NCBI RefSeq assembly: GCF_018739865.1
Contig: NZ_JADOER010000008.1
Location: forward strand, 1 to 64,000
Reading direction: 5' to 3'
Length of the DNA stretch: 64,000 nucleotides
Source: Leptothoe kymatousa TAU-MAC 1615
GTDB lineage: Bacteria > Cyanobacteriota > Cyanobacteriia > Phormidesmidales > Phormidesmidaceae
Below are positions 42,962 through 52,430 of this stretch, one piece after another. The notes beneath the pieces were generated by a model. It worked only from the letters and a program-made list of their open reading frames with translations, did no database searches and was not told the DNA's origin. Each line of letters begins with the position of its first letter. Position 1 is the first letter of the stretch. The position numbers and the translations under genes are program-made.

Positions 42962-45397
42962 TTAATGGGGATTGGCGATGGCCAGATATTTTTCGGCGGC
43001 GGCGGCGGGTAAGGGTTTGGAAAATAAATAGCCTTGGCTGGCATCGCAGGCAAGGGTTTGCAATTCTGTTAGTTGTTCGTGGGTTTCTACCCCTTCGGCA
43101 ATGGTTCTAAACCCTAAGGCTTTGGCTAAATTGATGATCGCACTGGTAATTCTAAGGTTGCGATCGCTATTATTCAATCTATGCACAAAAGAACGGTCAA
43201 CCTTAATGGTGCTGATGGGAAATTGTTGTAAATATCGCAGGGAAGAAAACCCCGTGCCAAAATCATCTAGACTCAGCTCAATCCCCCGGCTACGAATCAG
43301 TTCCATGATTTCCGTGGCCGCCTGGATGTTGTGAATCAAACTACTTTCGGTGATTTCTAATTTCAGACACCGTGGATCTAATTGAGTCTCCTCCAAAATA
43401 GTATCCAGCACATCGAGCAACGAAGGATCTCGAAACTGTTGCCCAGACAGATTTACACTAAGGTATAAATCCGTTGTCACTTTCCCTTCCATCTGCCAAG
43501 TTTTTAATTGCTCACAGGCATTGCGTAACACCCAATCGCCAATGCTGTTAATCTGTCTAGTTTCCTCAGCAATGGGAATAAATTCCGAGGCCGGTATCAG
43601 TCCCTTTTCTGGTTGATGCCAGCGCAATAACACCTCAAACCCCTCCAGGGTATGGGGGGGATGCAGATGCACAAGGGGTTGATAGTACAGGCGAAACTCT
43701 CGTTTTTTAACCGCCTGCCGCAGTGCCGTTTCGGTGTCTACTAAATGCAGGGTTTGCAGATACATGGTTTGGTCAAATACGGCATATCCCGCTTTCCCCT
43801 GGCTTTTGGCCCGATACATGGCAATATCGGCATCGCGGATAATCTCATCCACTGACTGATACGATAGATTAGAAAAAACAACACCAATGCTGGCACTGGT
43901 GAAAATCTCCCGCCCCTCTAGGTAAAAGGGCTTTTGCAACTCATTTTGTAGACGATAGGCTGTCTTTAGGGCATCGTTGAGACTTTCTAGCTTCTCTAGC
44001 AGAATAAGAAACTCATCCCCCCCTAGGCGCGCCACGCCATCGATCTCTCTGACGATTGCCTTTAGCCTTTGGGAAACTTGAATCAGCAGCTGATCGCCCG
44101 CTAAATGGCCAAGGCTATCATTGATATGCTTAAAGTTATCGAGATCCACAAACAAAACGGAAAAGTGTTCATGGGAGTTGCGTTTCTGTTGCTCGATGGC
44201 CAGTTCCAAACGGTTTAAACAACACACTCGATTATCCAAGCCGGTGAGGCTATCGTGCAATGCTTCGTAGGTTAAGCGGGCCTCTGAAGCCCTACGCTGG
44301 GAAATGTCGCGCCCACTACCATACAGCAAGTTTTCTTGGGGAAATGGCACTAGATTCCAGGCTATCCACTGATAGCCTCCATCTCTTGACCGCATTTTTA
44401 GTTCTAACCCATTGATTTCTTTTCCCTGGGCTAGGGTCTCCCGTAACTCCTGCATACTATTGTTATCTTCTGGCACCATGAACTGCCAGAAAGGCTGGCC
44501 CAATAAATCGTCAGCCGTATGGCCAAAGGTGTTAGACCAGGAGGGGTTGACGCGCCTAAATGTACCGTCTGTGTCGGCAATAAATAATAGATCAATAGCG
44601 AGGTTGAAAAAGCGATCGCGTTCTATTTCCGCTTGCTTCCGCTCAGTAATATCGTGAATCATGCCAAACCGTAGGGTTTGGTGTTGGGCTTTTACCCACG
44701 ATTCGGATAGCAACACGGTGCGATCTTTGCCGATGGAAGATTCTAAAGACAGTTCGGTTTTTAGAATCCGAGACGGTTGCTTTTGCCTGCTTTGGCGTTG
44801 GGTTCCCTGGGACAGAAGCTTTTGCAATATTGGGTAGTCATGTAGGGCGGGTATTTTCCCCAAGCTGGGCTTAGGCGGACAGGCACACAAATGCCTAAGG
44901 GATTGGTTCAGAAACAGCACCTCCCCCGCTTCAGTGGCCATATAGATCCCATCATGGATACTTTGGAGCACATGGGTTAATAGCCGAATTTCTGCGGCGG
45001 CCTGGGTTCGTTCTATGGCATGGAGAATGGAACGCTCGAGCAGTGGCCCGGTCAACAGTTTACCTTTGACTAAATAATCGGAAGCGCCTATGGCCATACA
45101 TTGGCGATCGATGTCATAGTTGCCAAAACCCGTCAACAGAATAATGGGTTTGCGTAGACCAGACTCCACCGCCGCTTGTAGTAGATCTAGTCCCGTTTCT
45201 GCCCCCAGGTGGTAGTCCAATAGGTAAACATCATGACGGTCGGCATACAGGGCTTCTAACCCCGCCTGGTAAGTGTCTATCCAGGTCAACTCAAACGATG
45301 CCTGTTCTGCCTCTTCGAGTAAGTCACGGGTAACAATATAGTCATCGCTATCGTCATCGATTAGCAAGACTTTGTATACCAAATTGCTCATTTGCAT
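42962..45397 (-). CDS. REC - PAS - GGDEF - EAL response regulator
   Basis: 811 residues. Receiver (about 5-125): DVYLLDYHLGAETGLDLL with the phospho-Asp and the switch Lys in SDYLVKG. A PAS-like segment (about 135-250) and a canonical PAS domain (about 255-375, ending GSGRDISQRRASEARL) follow. The GGDEF motif is intact (VARLGGDEFLIL). The EAL motif reads EVL (FEVLLRW), with LEITES, LDDFGTGFSSLRYL, KVDRSFV and AEGVET, so phosphodiesterase activity is plausible. It has GGGAG upstream of the start (ATG 45397; ATG 45391 also possible). Output is likely c-di-GMP turnover under control of an unidentified kinase, perhaps one of the neighbours. Confidence 0.9.
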   Translation of the reverse strand: MQMSNLVYKVLLIDDDSDDYIVTRDLLEEAEQASFELTWIDTYQAGLEALYADRHDVYLLDYHLGAETGLDLLQAAVESGLRKPIILLTGFGNYDIDRQCMAIGASDYLVKGKLLTGPLLERSILHAIERTQAAAEIRLLTHVLQSIHDGIYMATEAGEVLFLNQSLRHLCACPPKPSLGKIPALHDYPILQKLLSQGTQRQSRQKQPSRILKTELSLESSIGKDRTVLLSESWVKAQHQTLRFGMIHDITERKQAEIERDRFFNLAIDLLFIADTDGTFRRVNPSWSNTFGHTADDLLGQPFWQFMVPEDNNSMQELRETLAQGKEINGLELKMRSRDGGYQWIAWNLVPFPQENLLYGSGRDISQRRASEARLTYEALHDSLTGLDNRVCCLNRLELAIEQQKRNSHEHFSVLFVDLDNFKHINDSLGHLAGDQLLIQVSQRLKAIVREIDGVARLGGDEFLILLEKLESLNDALKTAYRLQNELQKPFYLEGREIFTSASIGVVFSNLSYQSVDEIIRDADIAMYRAKSQGKAGYAVFDQTMYLQTLHLVDTETALRQAVKKREFRLYYQPLVHLHPPHTLEGFEVLLRWHQPEKGLIPASEFIPIAEETRQINSIGDWVLRNACEQLKTWQMEGKVTTDLYLSVNLSGQQFRDPSLLDVLDTILEETQLDPRCLKLEITESSLIHNIQAATEIMELIRSRGIELSLDDFGTGFSSLRYLQQFPISTIKVDRSFVHRLNNSDRNLRITSAIINLAKALGFRTIAEGVETHEQLTELQTLACDASQGYLFSKPLPAAAAEKYLAIANPH

Positions 45398-45520
45398 TAG
45401 TCTCCCTTTTATTTATGGGAATAAAGCCTACTTTGGGGGGCTACGCAAACAGAAAGTCCTAGGTGATGCAGGACAGTGGGCAGTGGTGGGTCCTATTGAG
45501 ATATAAATGCCTTTGTGTCT

Positions 45521-45985
45521 TTAACTTAGACTGACTTCATCGGGCAAATCTACGATGTCAAACCAGTATGTCCCCAGGGTCTCCATAATACTAACCATAG
45601 ATTGGAAGTTCACAGGTTTTGTAATAAAAGAATTTACTCCTAGTTCGTAGGTTCGTAGGATATCTTCTTCGGCTTTGGAGGTGGTTAATACCACAACTGG
45701 AATACTGCGCAGGGTAGGATCACTTTTTATCTCTGCTAGGGCTTCTCGACCGTCTTTTCGAGGCATGTTCAAATCTAATAAAATTAGCGTAGGTCGGGGC
45801 GCCATGCCTGGCTCTCCATAGTCTCCTCGTTGATATAGATAATCCATCAAGGCTTCCCCATCTTCAACAAAATACAGACTATTAACCGCCTGATTCTCTG
45901 CTAAAGCTTCCTGGGTGAAAAGGCGATCGTCTTCATCATCCTCAGCCATGAGAATAATGATAGGTTTACTCCGCTGGTAAGACAT
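45521..45985 (-). CDS. Single-domain response regulator, Rcp1-like
   Basis: 154 residues. A receiver with the acidic pair in MAEDDEDDR, the phospho-Asp in LILLDLNMPRKDGREAL, and the Lys in SFITKPVNF. The short C-terminal extension (TLGTYWFDIVDLP) is typical of Rcp-type regulators of phytochrome-class kinases. The start at 45985 lies 20 nt inside the end of the kinase gene upstream, the usual arrangement of a cognate pair. There is no output domain. Confidence 0.9.
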   Translation of the reverse strand: MSYQRSKPIIILMAEDDEDDRLFTQEALAENQAVNSLYFVEDGEALMDYLYQRGDYGEPGMAPRPTLILLDLNMPRKDGREALAEIKSDPTLRSIPVVVLTTSKAEEDILRTYELGVNSFITKPVNFQSMVSIMETLGTYWFDIVDLPDEVSLS

Positions 45986-48900
45986 TTGTTTCCTCTTGGG
46001 ACTGATGAACCGGCAAGGTGACAATAAATGTGGACCCTGCTCCAGGCTGGCTTTCGGCCCGAAGACTTCCGCCGTGGCGTCGAATGACTTTGCGGCAAAT
46101 CGCTAGGCCAATGCCGCTGCCCTCATAGGTTTTGCGCCCATGCAGCCGCTGGAATGGTTGGAAAATGCGATCGCAATACTTAACATCAAACCCTATGCCA
46201 TTATCGATCACCCGCAATTCACAAACTTCTTTTTCCCCCATGCCACAATGGTTCACCCGCACCTGAATCTGGGGTGCTACACCGGGTTTATGAAACTTTA
46301 GGGCATTGCTCAAAAGGTTTTGAAAGACCTGTTGCATTTGCGTCCGGTCCGCATCAATGGTTGGTAATGGAGCCAAATTTATAATAGCGCCAGTTTGCTC
46401 AATGCGGACTTCCAAATCCGACAAAACCCCAGCCATAACGTGAGATAAATCAGTGGGGTTAAACGGTTTGGCCTGGGTCGTCACCCTCGAAAAGCTCAGC
46501 AAATCATTAATCAATACCTGGGCCCGCATCGCCGCATTTAGCATCCGTGCCAAATAATCTTGCCCTTTGTCAGAAAGGCCATCCTGGCAGGTGTGGCCTA
46601 AGCGATCTCCAAAGGCCTGCACTTTGCGCAAGGGCTCCTGGAGATCATGGGAGGCCACATAGGCAAAGTCCTGGAGTTCCTGATTACTTTCCTCCAATCG
46701 TTTTGCAGTGCGCTGTAGGGTCTTAATCAACTGCTGACGCACCCTAATTTCATTATTAAGCTTTTGCTCGGCCAGCTTGCGCGCCGAAATATCCCGCATA
46801 ATTGTTGAGCTGCCAATAACCAGCCCCACCCGATCCCTCAGGGGGGAAATGGTCAGCGAAACGTCTAAAAGCGCACCGTCTTTATGGCAGCGAACGGTTT
46901 CAAACTGATCAATGCTCTTACCTTGCTTGAGCTGTTCCAACGTTTTACTCACTTCAGCCATCCGATCCGTCGGGAAAAGCATCGTCACCGGTTGTCCAAT
47001 CGCGTCCACCTCCGAATACCCCAAAAGTTTTTCTGCGCCTGTATTCCAACTGGTAATACAACCATCGACTGTCTCCGTAATCACGGCATCATCGGTGGAC
47101 TCAACAACGGCCGCCAGCAAACGCACCGTTTGCAGCGATCGATAATGCTGCACCGTGCGCCAAACCAAATTGAAAATCAACTGCACCGTCTCAATATCCA
47201 TGTCGGTGTAGTTGCTGCCCTTATTACCCACCCCGGTCAGCATCACCACCTTGCCATTTTCAATTACAGGAACACTCAAGAGGCGATTCAGCCGCTCATG
47301 CTCTTCCAGTAGTCCTTGCTTTTTCAACACTGCTTGCTCATGTAAAGAGGGGCCACAGGCTCTATTGCAAATGACGGGCTGACGCTGGTGCAAAACATCG
47401 GCCAACATGCCGGCCTGATCAATGGGCAGGTGGTTCTCAGCGGCAACATGACCAAAATCAGTCCACGCTTCCTGGGTCCGATTCATCAGCTCAAAGGTCG
47501 CTTGCTCCTCATGGACAAGGTAAAGAAACGACATCTGACTGCCCGTTAAACTCTCGGCAATGTCCTGGGCCTGCTGCATAAAATCATGTTCATTCAATTG
47601 CTCAGCTAGCAGGGGTAGCTCTAACAACGCTTCTGCTCGATGCGCCTGGTGGGTTAGGGCAACTTCAGCCGCATGGATGGCTGAGATATCTCGCACACTG
47701 ACCACCGCCCCCGTAATCGTTCCATCCACTTCTCGATAAGGGGTATAGGTGACATCTAAATATTGCCGTAGCTCCTCTGCCATGGCAAAGAAACTCTGAT
47801 AGTGAACTTCTTCCCCCGCAAAGGTGCGATCCAGATTAGGTTTTACCGTTTGGAGAAACGTTTCCTCCCCCAGCAGCTCTGCTACCGAATGCCCGACAAT
47901 CTCGGATTTGGATTTACCAAACTTCTCAGCGTAGACGTCATTAACCATGGAATAGACATAATTTCGATCCACAAACGACATGTGGTCAGGTGTAGTACAG
48001 ATGGCTCGCTCATAGAGGCGCAGCATCTCTTCCGTTTTTTTCCGTGCATTGATATCTTCAATCACACCAATAAAGTAATCCGGGTCGCCATTGGGCTGGC
48101 GTACTAGGGCCCCGGTTAGATTGGCCCAGGTTACGGTGCCATCCTTTCGGAGATAGCGTTTTTCCATGCGGTAGGTTCTGATCTGGCCCGCCAGAGCCTG
48201 CTGGCAATAGGCCGAATTAGCATCTACATCATCTGGATGCGTAATCACCTGAAATTCGAGGTTTAGCAGGTCTGTTTTAGGGTGGCCAACAATGTCACAA
48301 TAGCGCTGGTTGACGCGCATAATTTGGCCTGTGGGAGAAATATGGACAATCCCCACGGCCGCTTGCTCAAACGTGTTGCGGAACAGGGCCTCTTTCCGGG
48401 CAGTTTCGTCTTGAGCCGCTTTCAGTCGTAGTTCTGTCTGTTTACGCTCGGTAATATCGGTGAGGCATCCCACATAGCCGACCACCTGATTGGCATGGTC
48501 AAATTCTGGGACCGCTTTTTCATACACCCAAGTCACCGGCCCCGACGGACGGCCAAATCGATATTCCAAGACAAACGGCAGGTTCTCGCTGGTGGATTGA
48601 TGCCATTCCGCCAAAACGGCGTCCCTATCCCCTGGATAGAGTGCCTGAACCCAGCCTGTTCCTAACATTTGTGCAAGGGGTAACTGGGCAATATTGCACA
48701 AATGTTGATTAGCGTAGATGCAATTGCCCTCAACATCTGTACGAAAAATGCCCACCGGGGCGGCCGCCGCAAGGCTGGCAAAGCGTTCTTCACTCTCCTT
48801 CAGCAAGTGTTCGGCTTCCTTCCGGGCAGTGATGTCGTAATTGGTGCCAATCATACGAATGGGCGCTGCTTTGTCATCACGTTGAATCAGACCATTGGCT

Positions 48901-49619
48901 TTCATATACCGCACTGTGCCATCGGCATGAATGACCCGAAATTCAATGTCATAGGCGGCCTCATTGCTTAGCGCGCGCTGCATAGCCGCTTCCGCCGCCG
49001 GTCGATCCTGCGGGTAGATATGGCTGGCCCAGGCTTCGTAATTTCTCTCAAAGGCGGCGGGCGTTGTGCCATAGAGTTCATGGAAACGATCGTCCCAGGT
49101 CAATGTGTTGTGGGTAATGTCCCAATCCCAAATGCCAATGCCCACCGCCTCCAGGGCTAAGTTCAGCCGGGTTGATAACTCTCTTAGCTCAGCTTCGGCC
49201 TGTCGCCGTTCAGCCACTTCCTGCTGCAATTGATGGTTCAAGGCATCTAGCTCAGCTGGGCTGCGCAAGTCTAAGGCCTTCGGGATTACGGGGATGATGG
49301 CCATCGCCGTGTACGTAGAAATGAAAGCCGTCATTGCCTTCAGGCTGCCAGACACCCAATAGTCCGAATACCACAGGGTCCAAACATTTGCTAAGTGGGT
49401 GGTCCCACAAAAAATAATAAACGCAGCAAAAAGCAGGAAAATATTGTGAAAAGGCAAATCCCGACGCTTTCTAAGGAAATATAACAGCGTGATGGGAATA
49501 GAATAATAAGCTAGACCAATTAAAACGTCCGATACTAAATGCAAGCCGACTAGACCGGGTCTCCACAAATAACAATAGCCATGGGGCATGTACTGGCCAA
49601 GTAATGGCATATTCAACAT
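45966..49619 (-). CDS. Ethylene-receptor-like multi-PAS, GAF, phytochrome-class histidine kinase
   Basis: 1217 residues. The N-terminus is a three-helix membrane domain (about 24-115) like plant ETR1 and cyanobacterial SynEtr1. Its key residues keep ETR1 spacing with a constant offset of +6: Asp31, Tyr38, Ile41, Pro42, Cys71 and His75 (SDVLIGLAYYSIP, FCGTTHLANVW). Cys and His ligate copper for ethylene in ETR1. A coiled stretch leads to four PAS domains (about 145-660), a GAF domain (about 665-835), a fifth PAS (about 845-965), HisKA (ASHDLQEPLRK, about 1000) and HATPase (NALKFH, DNGIGFD, GSGIGLA). The Rcp-like regulator overlaps its end. It is a candidate sensor of ethylene or of the copper site's redox or light state; this is inference from ligand conservation. 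Confidence 0.9.
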   Translation of the reverse strand: MLNMPLLGQYMPHGYCYLWRPGLVGLHLVSDVLIGLAYYSIPITLLYFLRKRRDLPFHNIFLLFAAFIIFCGTTHLANVWTLWYSDYWVSGSLKAMTAFISTYTAMAIIPVIPKALDLRSPAELDALNHQLQQEVAERRQAEAELRELSTRLNLALEAVGIGIWDWDITHNTLTWDDRFHELYGTTPAAFERNYEAWASHIYPQDRPAAEAAMQRALSNEAAYDIEFRVIHADGTVRYMKANGLIQRDDKAAPIRMIGTNYDITARKEAEHLLKESEERFASLAAAAPVGIFRTDVEGNCIYANQHLCNIAQLPLAQMLGTGWVQALYPGDRDAVLAEWHQSTSENLPFVLEYRFGRPSGPVTWVYEKAVPEFDHANQVVGYVGCLTDITERKQTELRLKAAQDETARKEALFRNTFEQAAVGIVHISPTGQIMRVNQRYCDIVGHPKTDLLNLEFQVITHPDDVDANSAYCQQALAGQIRTYRMEKRYLRKDGTVTWANLTGALVRQPNGDPDYFIGVIEDINARKKTEEMLRLYERAICTTPDHMSFVDRNYVYSMVNDVYAEKFGKSKSEIVGHSVAELLGEETFLQTVKPNLDRTFAGEEVHYQSFFAMAEELRQYLDVTYTPYREVDGTITGAVVSVRDISAIHAAEVALTHQAHRAEALLELPLLAEQLNEHDFMQQAQDIAESLTGSQMSFLYLVHEEQATFELMNRTQEAWTDFGHVAAENHLPIDQAGMLADVLHQRQPVICNRACGPSLHEQAVLKKQGLLEEHERLNRLLSVPVIENGKVVMLTGVGNKGSNYTDMDIETVQLIFNLVWRTVQHYRSLQTVRLLAAVVESTDDAVITETVDGCITSWNTGAEKLLGYSEVDAIGQPVTMLFPTDRMAEVSKTLEQLKQGKSIDQFETVRCHKDGALLDVSLTISPLRDRVGLVIGSSTIMRDISARKLAEQKLNNEIRVRQQLIKTLQRTAKRLEESNQELQDFAYVASHDLQEPLRKVQAFGDRLGHTCQDGLSDKGQDYLARMLNAAMRAQVLINDLLSFSRVTTQAKPFNPTDLSHVMAGVLSDLEVRIEQTGAIINLAPLPTIDADRTQMQQVFQNLLSNALKFHKPGVAPQIQVRVNHCGMGEKEVCELRVIDNGIGFDVKYCDRIFQPFQRLHGRKTYEGSGIGLAICRKVIRRHGGSLRAESQPGAGSTFIVTLPVHQSQEETNVLPAE

Positions 49620-50317
49620 GTTGGAGAAGGATCCTCGGATTTCTCAAATCAAGCTCGATGCACCCCTACATTATCAATTGAATTTGATAATGATTTCCAT
49701 TTATAGATAGCCCTAAGTCGATGAGATTTATCTCATCACAATTCAATCTGTTCGCTCAAAGAATAGGATTCGCCAGGTTTTCAAGGGGTAAGGGAGCGCT
49801 GCCTGCCTTGCATAAACATAAAGTTAAATAAGTTTAACAAAGTTTTCGATTTATACAAGCCTAATCAAGAGCCATTGCTGATTTATGGGATGCATCAGTC
49901 TATGGGACCTGCGACTGGGCACACTTGGCCAGTAAAAGATCCTGGGAATCAGCAACACCAAAAAGAATAGGGACTTAGGGGCGATAGGCCGCTACTACAA
50001 AAGTTGCAACGTCCTAAAATAAGGCAGAGTAAGGGCTGGTTAAAAAATAAAACCATGGCCTTTTGGGGTTAATTCATGGCTTAACAAGCCTTTCAGACTT
50101 ACCCCATGAATTAATTTCTTAACAGCTCCTAAGTGGGATAATCCTATCTTACTTATCTTTTGAAAATTAGCACTGCTGATGTGGTGCAAGCTGTCTCGTA
50201 ATGATCAAGTTAGGCGTTGTTAAGAAATAAGCTTGCGATTTTAGCGAAAGTAATTCTACACCCGTCGTCATACAACATCACAGCTGCTCCAAGGTCCGTG
50301 CCCCATGAAGACGTTGT
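49620..50317. other. Gap upstream of the ethylene-receptor-like gene, with repeat copy B
   Basis: 698 bp without a gene. Copy B of the dispersed repeat is at 50030-50090. The minus-strand promoter of the sensor kinase must lie in the first ~200 bp, where AT-rich sequence is seen (49680-49760). No further gene or RNA was found. Confidence 0.6.
50030..50090 (-). repeat. Dispersed palindromic repeat, copy B
   Basis: Starts TAAGGGCTGGTTAAAAAATA and ends TTCATGGCTTAACAAGCC. The similarity to copy A goes on beyond the core to CTCCTAAG (50126-50133; copy A has ATCCTAAG at 38803-38810), so the full family unit may be ~100 bp. Confidence 0.78.
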
Positions 50318-52381
50318 TTAAGCGACTTGTTTCAATGTGGTTATCAGTTCTTGTAAATGAATTGGCTTACTAATGTAGCTATCCATACCGGCAGCTAAAA
50401 ACTTCTCACGGTCACCGTGCATGGCATTAGCCGTAAGGGCAATGATCTGGGGGCGCTGTGGTGGCGACCATTGCTCATGGATTTTCGCCGTTGCCGTTAG
50501 ACCATCCATATTGGGCATCTGGATATCCATCAAAATCACATCATAATGTTGTTTTTTCAATGCTTCGATCGCTTTATCGCCATCCCCAACGATATCGGGT
50601 TGGTATCCTAACTTGTTGAGATATTGTTTGGCCAGTTGCTGATTTACCAGATTATCTTCTGCAACTAAAATCTTTAGCGGATGGGTTTGACCGAGGGTGG
50701 GTTCTAAAAATTGGATTTTGCTAGGCTCAGGTGTTGTTGCAGGCAGGGCTTGGCTGCTCAGCACTTGGGTCAACACCTCGTGCAAGCGCGATTGCCGCAT
50801 GGGCTTATTGAGAAATGCCGCAAATTTAATCGCCTTAATCTTGTGCTCTGGCAGCTCCGGTCGCCCGATGGAGGTGAGCATAATGAGCGGTACTTTTTGC
50901 CCATAGTTGCCCTGTAAGCGAATGTTGTTCGCCAAGACTAACCCATCCATGTTGGGCATTTGCATATCGAGGATAATCGCATCAAAATCAGACTGGCAGC
51001 TTAAAATGCCTAATGCTTCGTAGCCGGACTGTGCCGCCAGTGAGTCTATGCCCCAAGACTTTGCGTGTAATGTGAGAATATCCCGATTAGTGGCATTGTC
51101 ATCCACAATCAGTATGCGTTTACCCTGTAACGGATTCGGATGCCCCAGTTTTGGCTGGACAGGTTGGTCGGGCAAAACTGGGGTGGAAATCGAGAAGGAG
51201 AAACAGGTCCCTTCCCCCAAGACGCTGTTTACTGAAATTGAACCTCCCATTAGCTCACAGAGCTTTTTACTAATGGCCAGCCCCAAGCCAGTGCCGCCAT
51301 ATTTGCGGGTTGAGGAAGAGTCTACTTGGCTAAATGACTTAAACAGGGTGTCAATTTTATCGGCAGGAATACCAATGCCAGTATCTTGCACTGAAAAATG
51401 AACGCTCAGACATTGTTCATCAGCGGCATGATTGACTGATTCGCCTGGTGTTGCGTGAACTTTAACCACGACCTCACCTGTCTGGGTGAATTTAATTGCA
51501 TTGCCCAACAGGTTAATTAAAATCTGTCGCAGTCTAGTAACATCGCCGACTAGGGTATTTGGTATCTTTTCATCCACCACACAGCAAAGTTCTAAACCTT
51601 TCTCTGCCGCTTGAGGTGCTAACAACTCTAACGATTCTTCAACACACACACGTAAGTTAAATGGGGCATGTTCTAAATCCAGCTTATTGGATTCAATTTT
51701 AGAGAAATCTAAAATATCGTTGATAATCGTGAGTAGGGAACTACTGCATGTTTGAACTGTTTCTGTAAAATCACGTTGTTCAGCATCTAAGTCTGTATCC
51801 AGCAAGAGTTCGGTCATCCCAATAATGCCGTTCATGGGTGTGCGAATCTCGTGGCTCATGGTCGCTAGAAATTCACTTTTAGCCCTTTCTGCGGCGAGGG
51901 CCTCATCGCGGGCAACGGCAAGCTGTACCAAGTTTTCCTGGAGCTGGGTTGTGCGCTCTGCCACCCGTTGTTCCAGGTGTTCATTGAGATTTTTAATCTC
52001 AGCTTGGGCCGCTGTCAGGGCCAGGTGGGTTTTTATTCGGGCCAGTACCTCATCAATCTGAAAAGGTTTGGTGACATAGTCAACACCGCCCACCTCAAAC
52101 GCTTTTATCTTGTCGATGGTTTCCCCTAAGGCGCTGATAAAAATAACTGGAATTTGTTGAAATCGCTCATTACTTTTGAGGGTTTGGCACACCCTGTAGC
52201 CATCCATGTCGGGCATATTAATGTCCAGCAAGATTAGGTCCGGCGGTGCAGCGTCAATTGTTTTAAGGGCTAAGGGGCCGCTGATGGCGCAGCGTACCTT
52301 ATAGCCTTGACCCAGGAGGACCTCAAGCAATAGCTCTAAGTTTTGAGGGGTGTCATCAACCAACAGAATGTTACTAGCCAT
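50318..52381 (-). CDS. Hybrid regulator-kinase: REC - HisKA - HATPase - REC - REC
   Basis: 687 residues, soluble. Receiver 1 (about 3-125) has [14 protein letters not shown]; a coiled linker (about 125-165) follows; HisKA has its His in [16 protein letters not shown] (about 170-230); HATPase (about 275-400) has [17 protein letters not shown] and GTGLGLAIS. Receiver 2 (about 425-545) has [15 protein letters not shown], and receiver 3 (about 567-687) has [15 protein letters not shown]. It has no input domain of its own and lies 49 nt behind a transmembrane hybrid kinase, so the two are probably one operon and one relay. Confidence 0.9.
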   Translation of the reverse strand: MASNILLVDDTPQNLELLLEVLLGQGYKVRCAISGPLALKTIDAAPPDLILLDINMPDMDGYRVCQTLKSNERFQQIPVIFISALGETIDKIKAFEVGGVDYVTKPFQIDEVLARIKTHLALTAAQAEIKNLNEHLEQRVAERTTQLQENLVQLAVARDEALAAERAKSEFLATMSHEIRTPMNGIIGMTELLLDTDLDAEQRDFTETVQTCSSSLLTIINDILDFSKIESNKLDLEHAPFNLRVCVEESLELLAPQAAEKGLELCCVVDEKIPNTLVGDVTRLRQILINLLGNAIKFTQTGEVVVKVHATPGESVNHAADEQCLSVHFSVQDTGIGIPADKIDTLFKSFSQVDSSSTRKYGGTGLGLAISKKLCELMGGSISVNSVLGEGTCFSFSISTPVLPDQPVQPKLGHPNPLQGKRILIVDDNATNRDILTLHAKSWGIDSLAAQSGYEALGILSCQSDFDAIILDMQMPNMDGLVLANNIRLQGNYGQKVPLIMLTSIGRPELPEHKIKAIKFAAFLNKPMRQSRLHEVLTQVLSSQALPATTPEPSKIQFLEPTLGQTHPLKILVAEDNLVNQQLAKQYLNKLGYQPDIVGDGDKAIEALKKQHYDVILMDIQMPNMDGLTATAKIHEQWSPPQRPQIIALTANAMHGDREKFLAAGMDSYISKPIHLQELITTLKQVA

Positions 52382-52430
52382 ACCTATTTATTGGAGTCAA
52401 AAAATGAGTGTTTGCAAAACCTCAGGTGAT

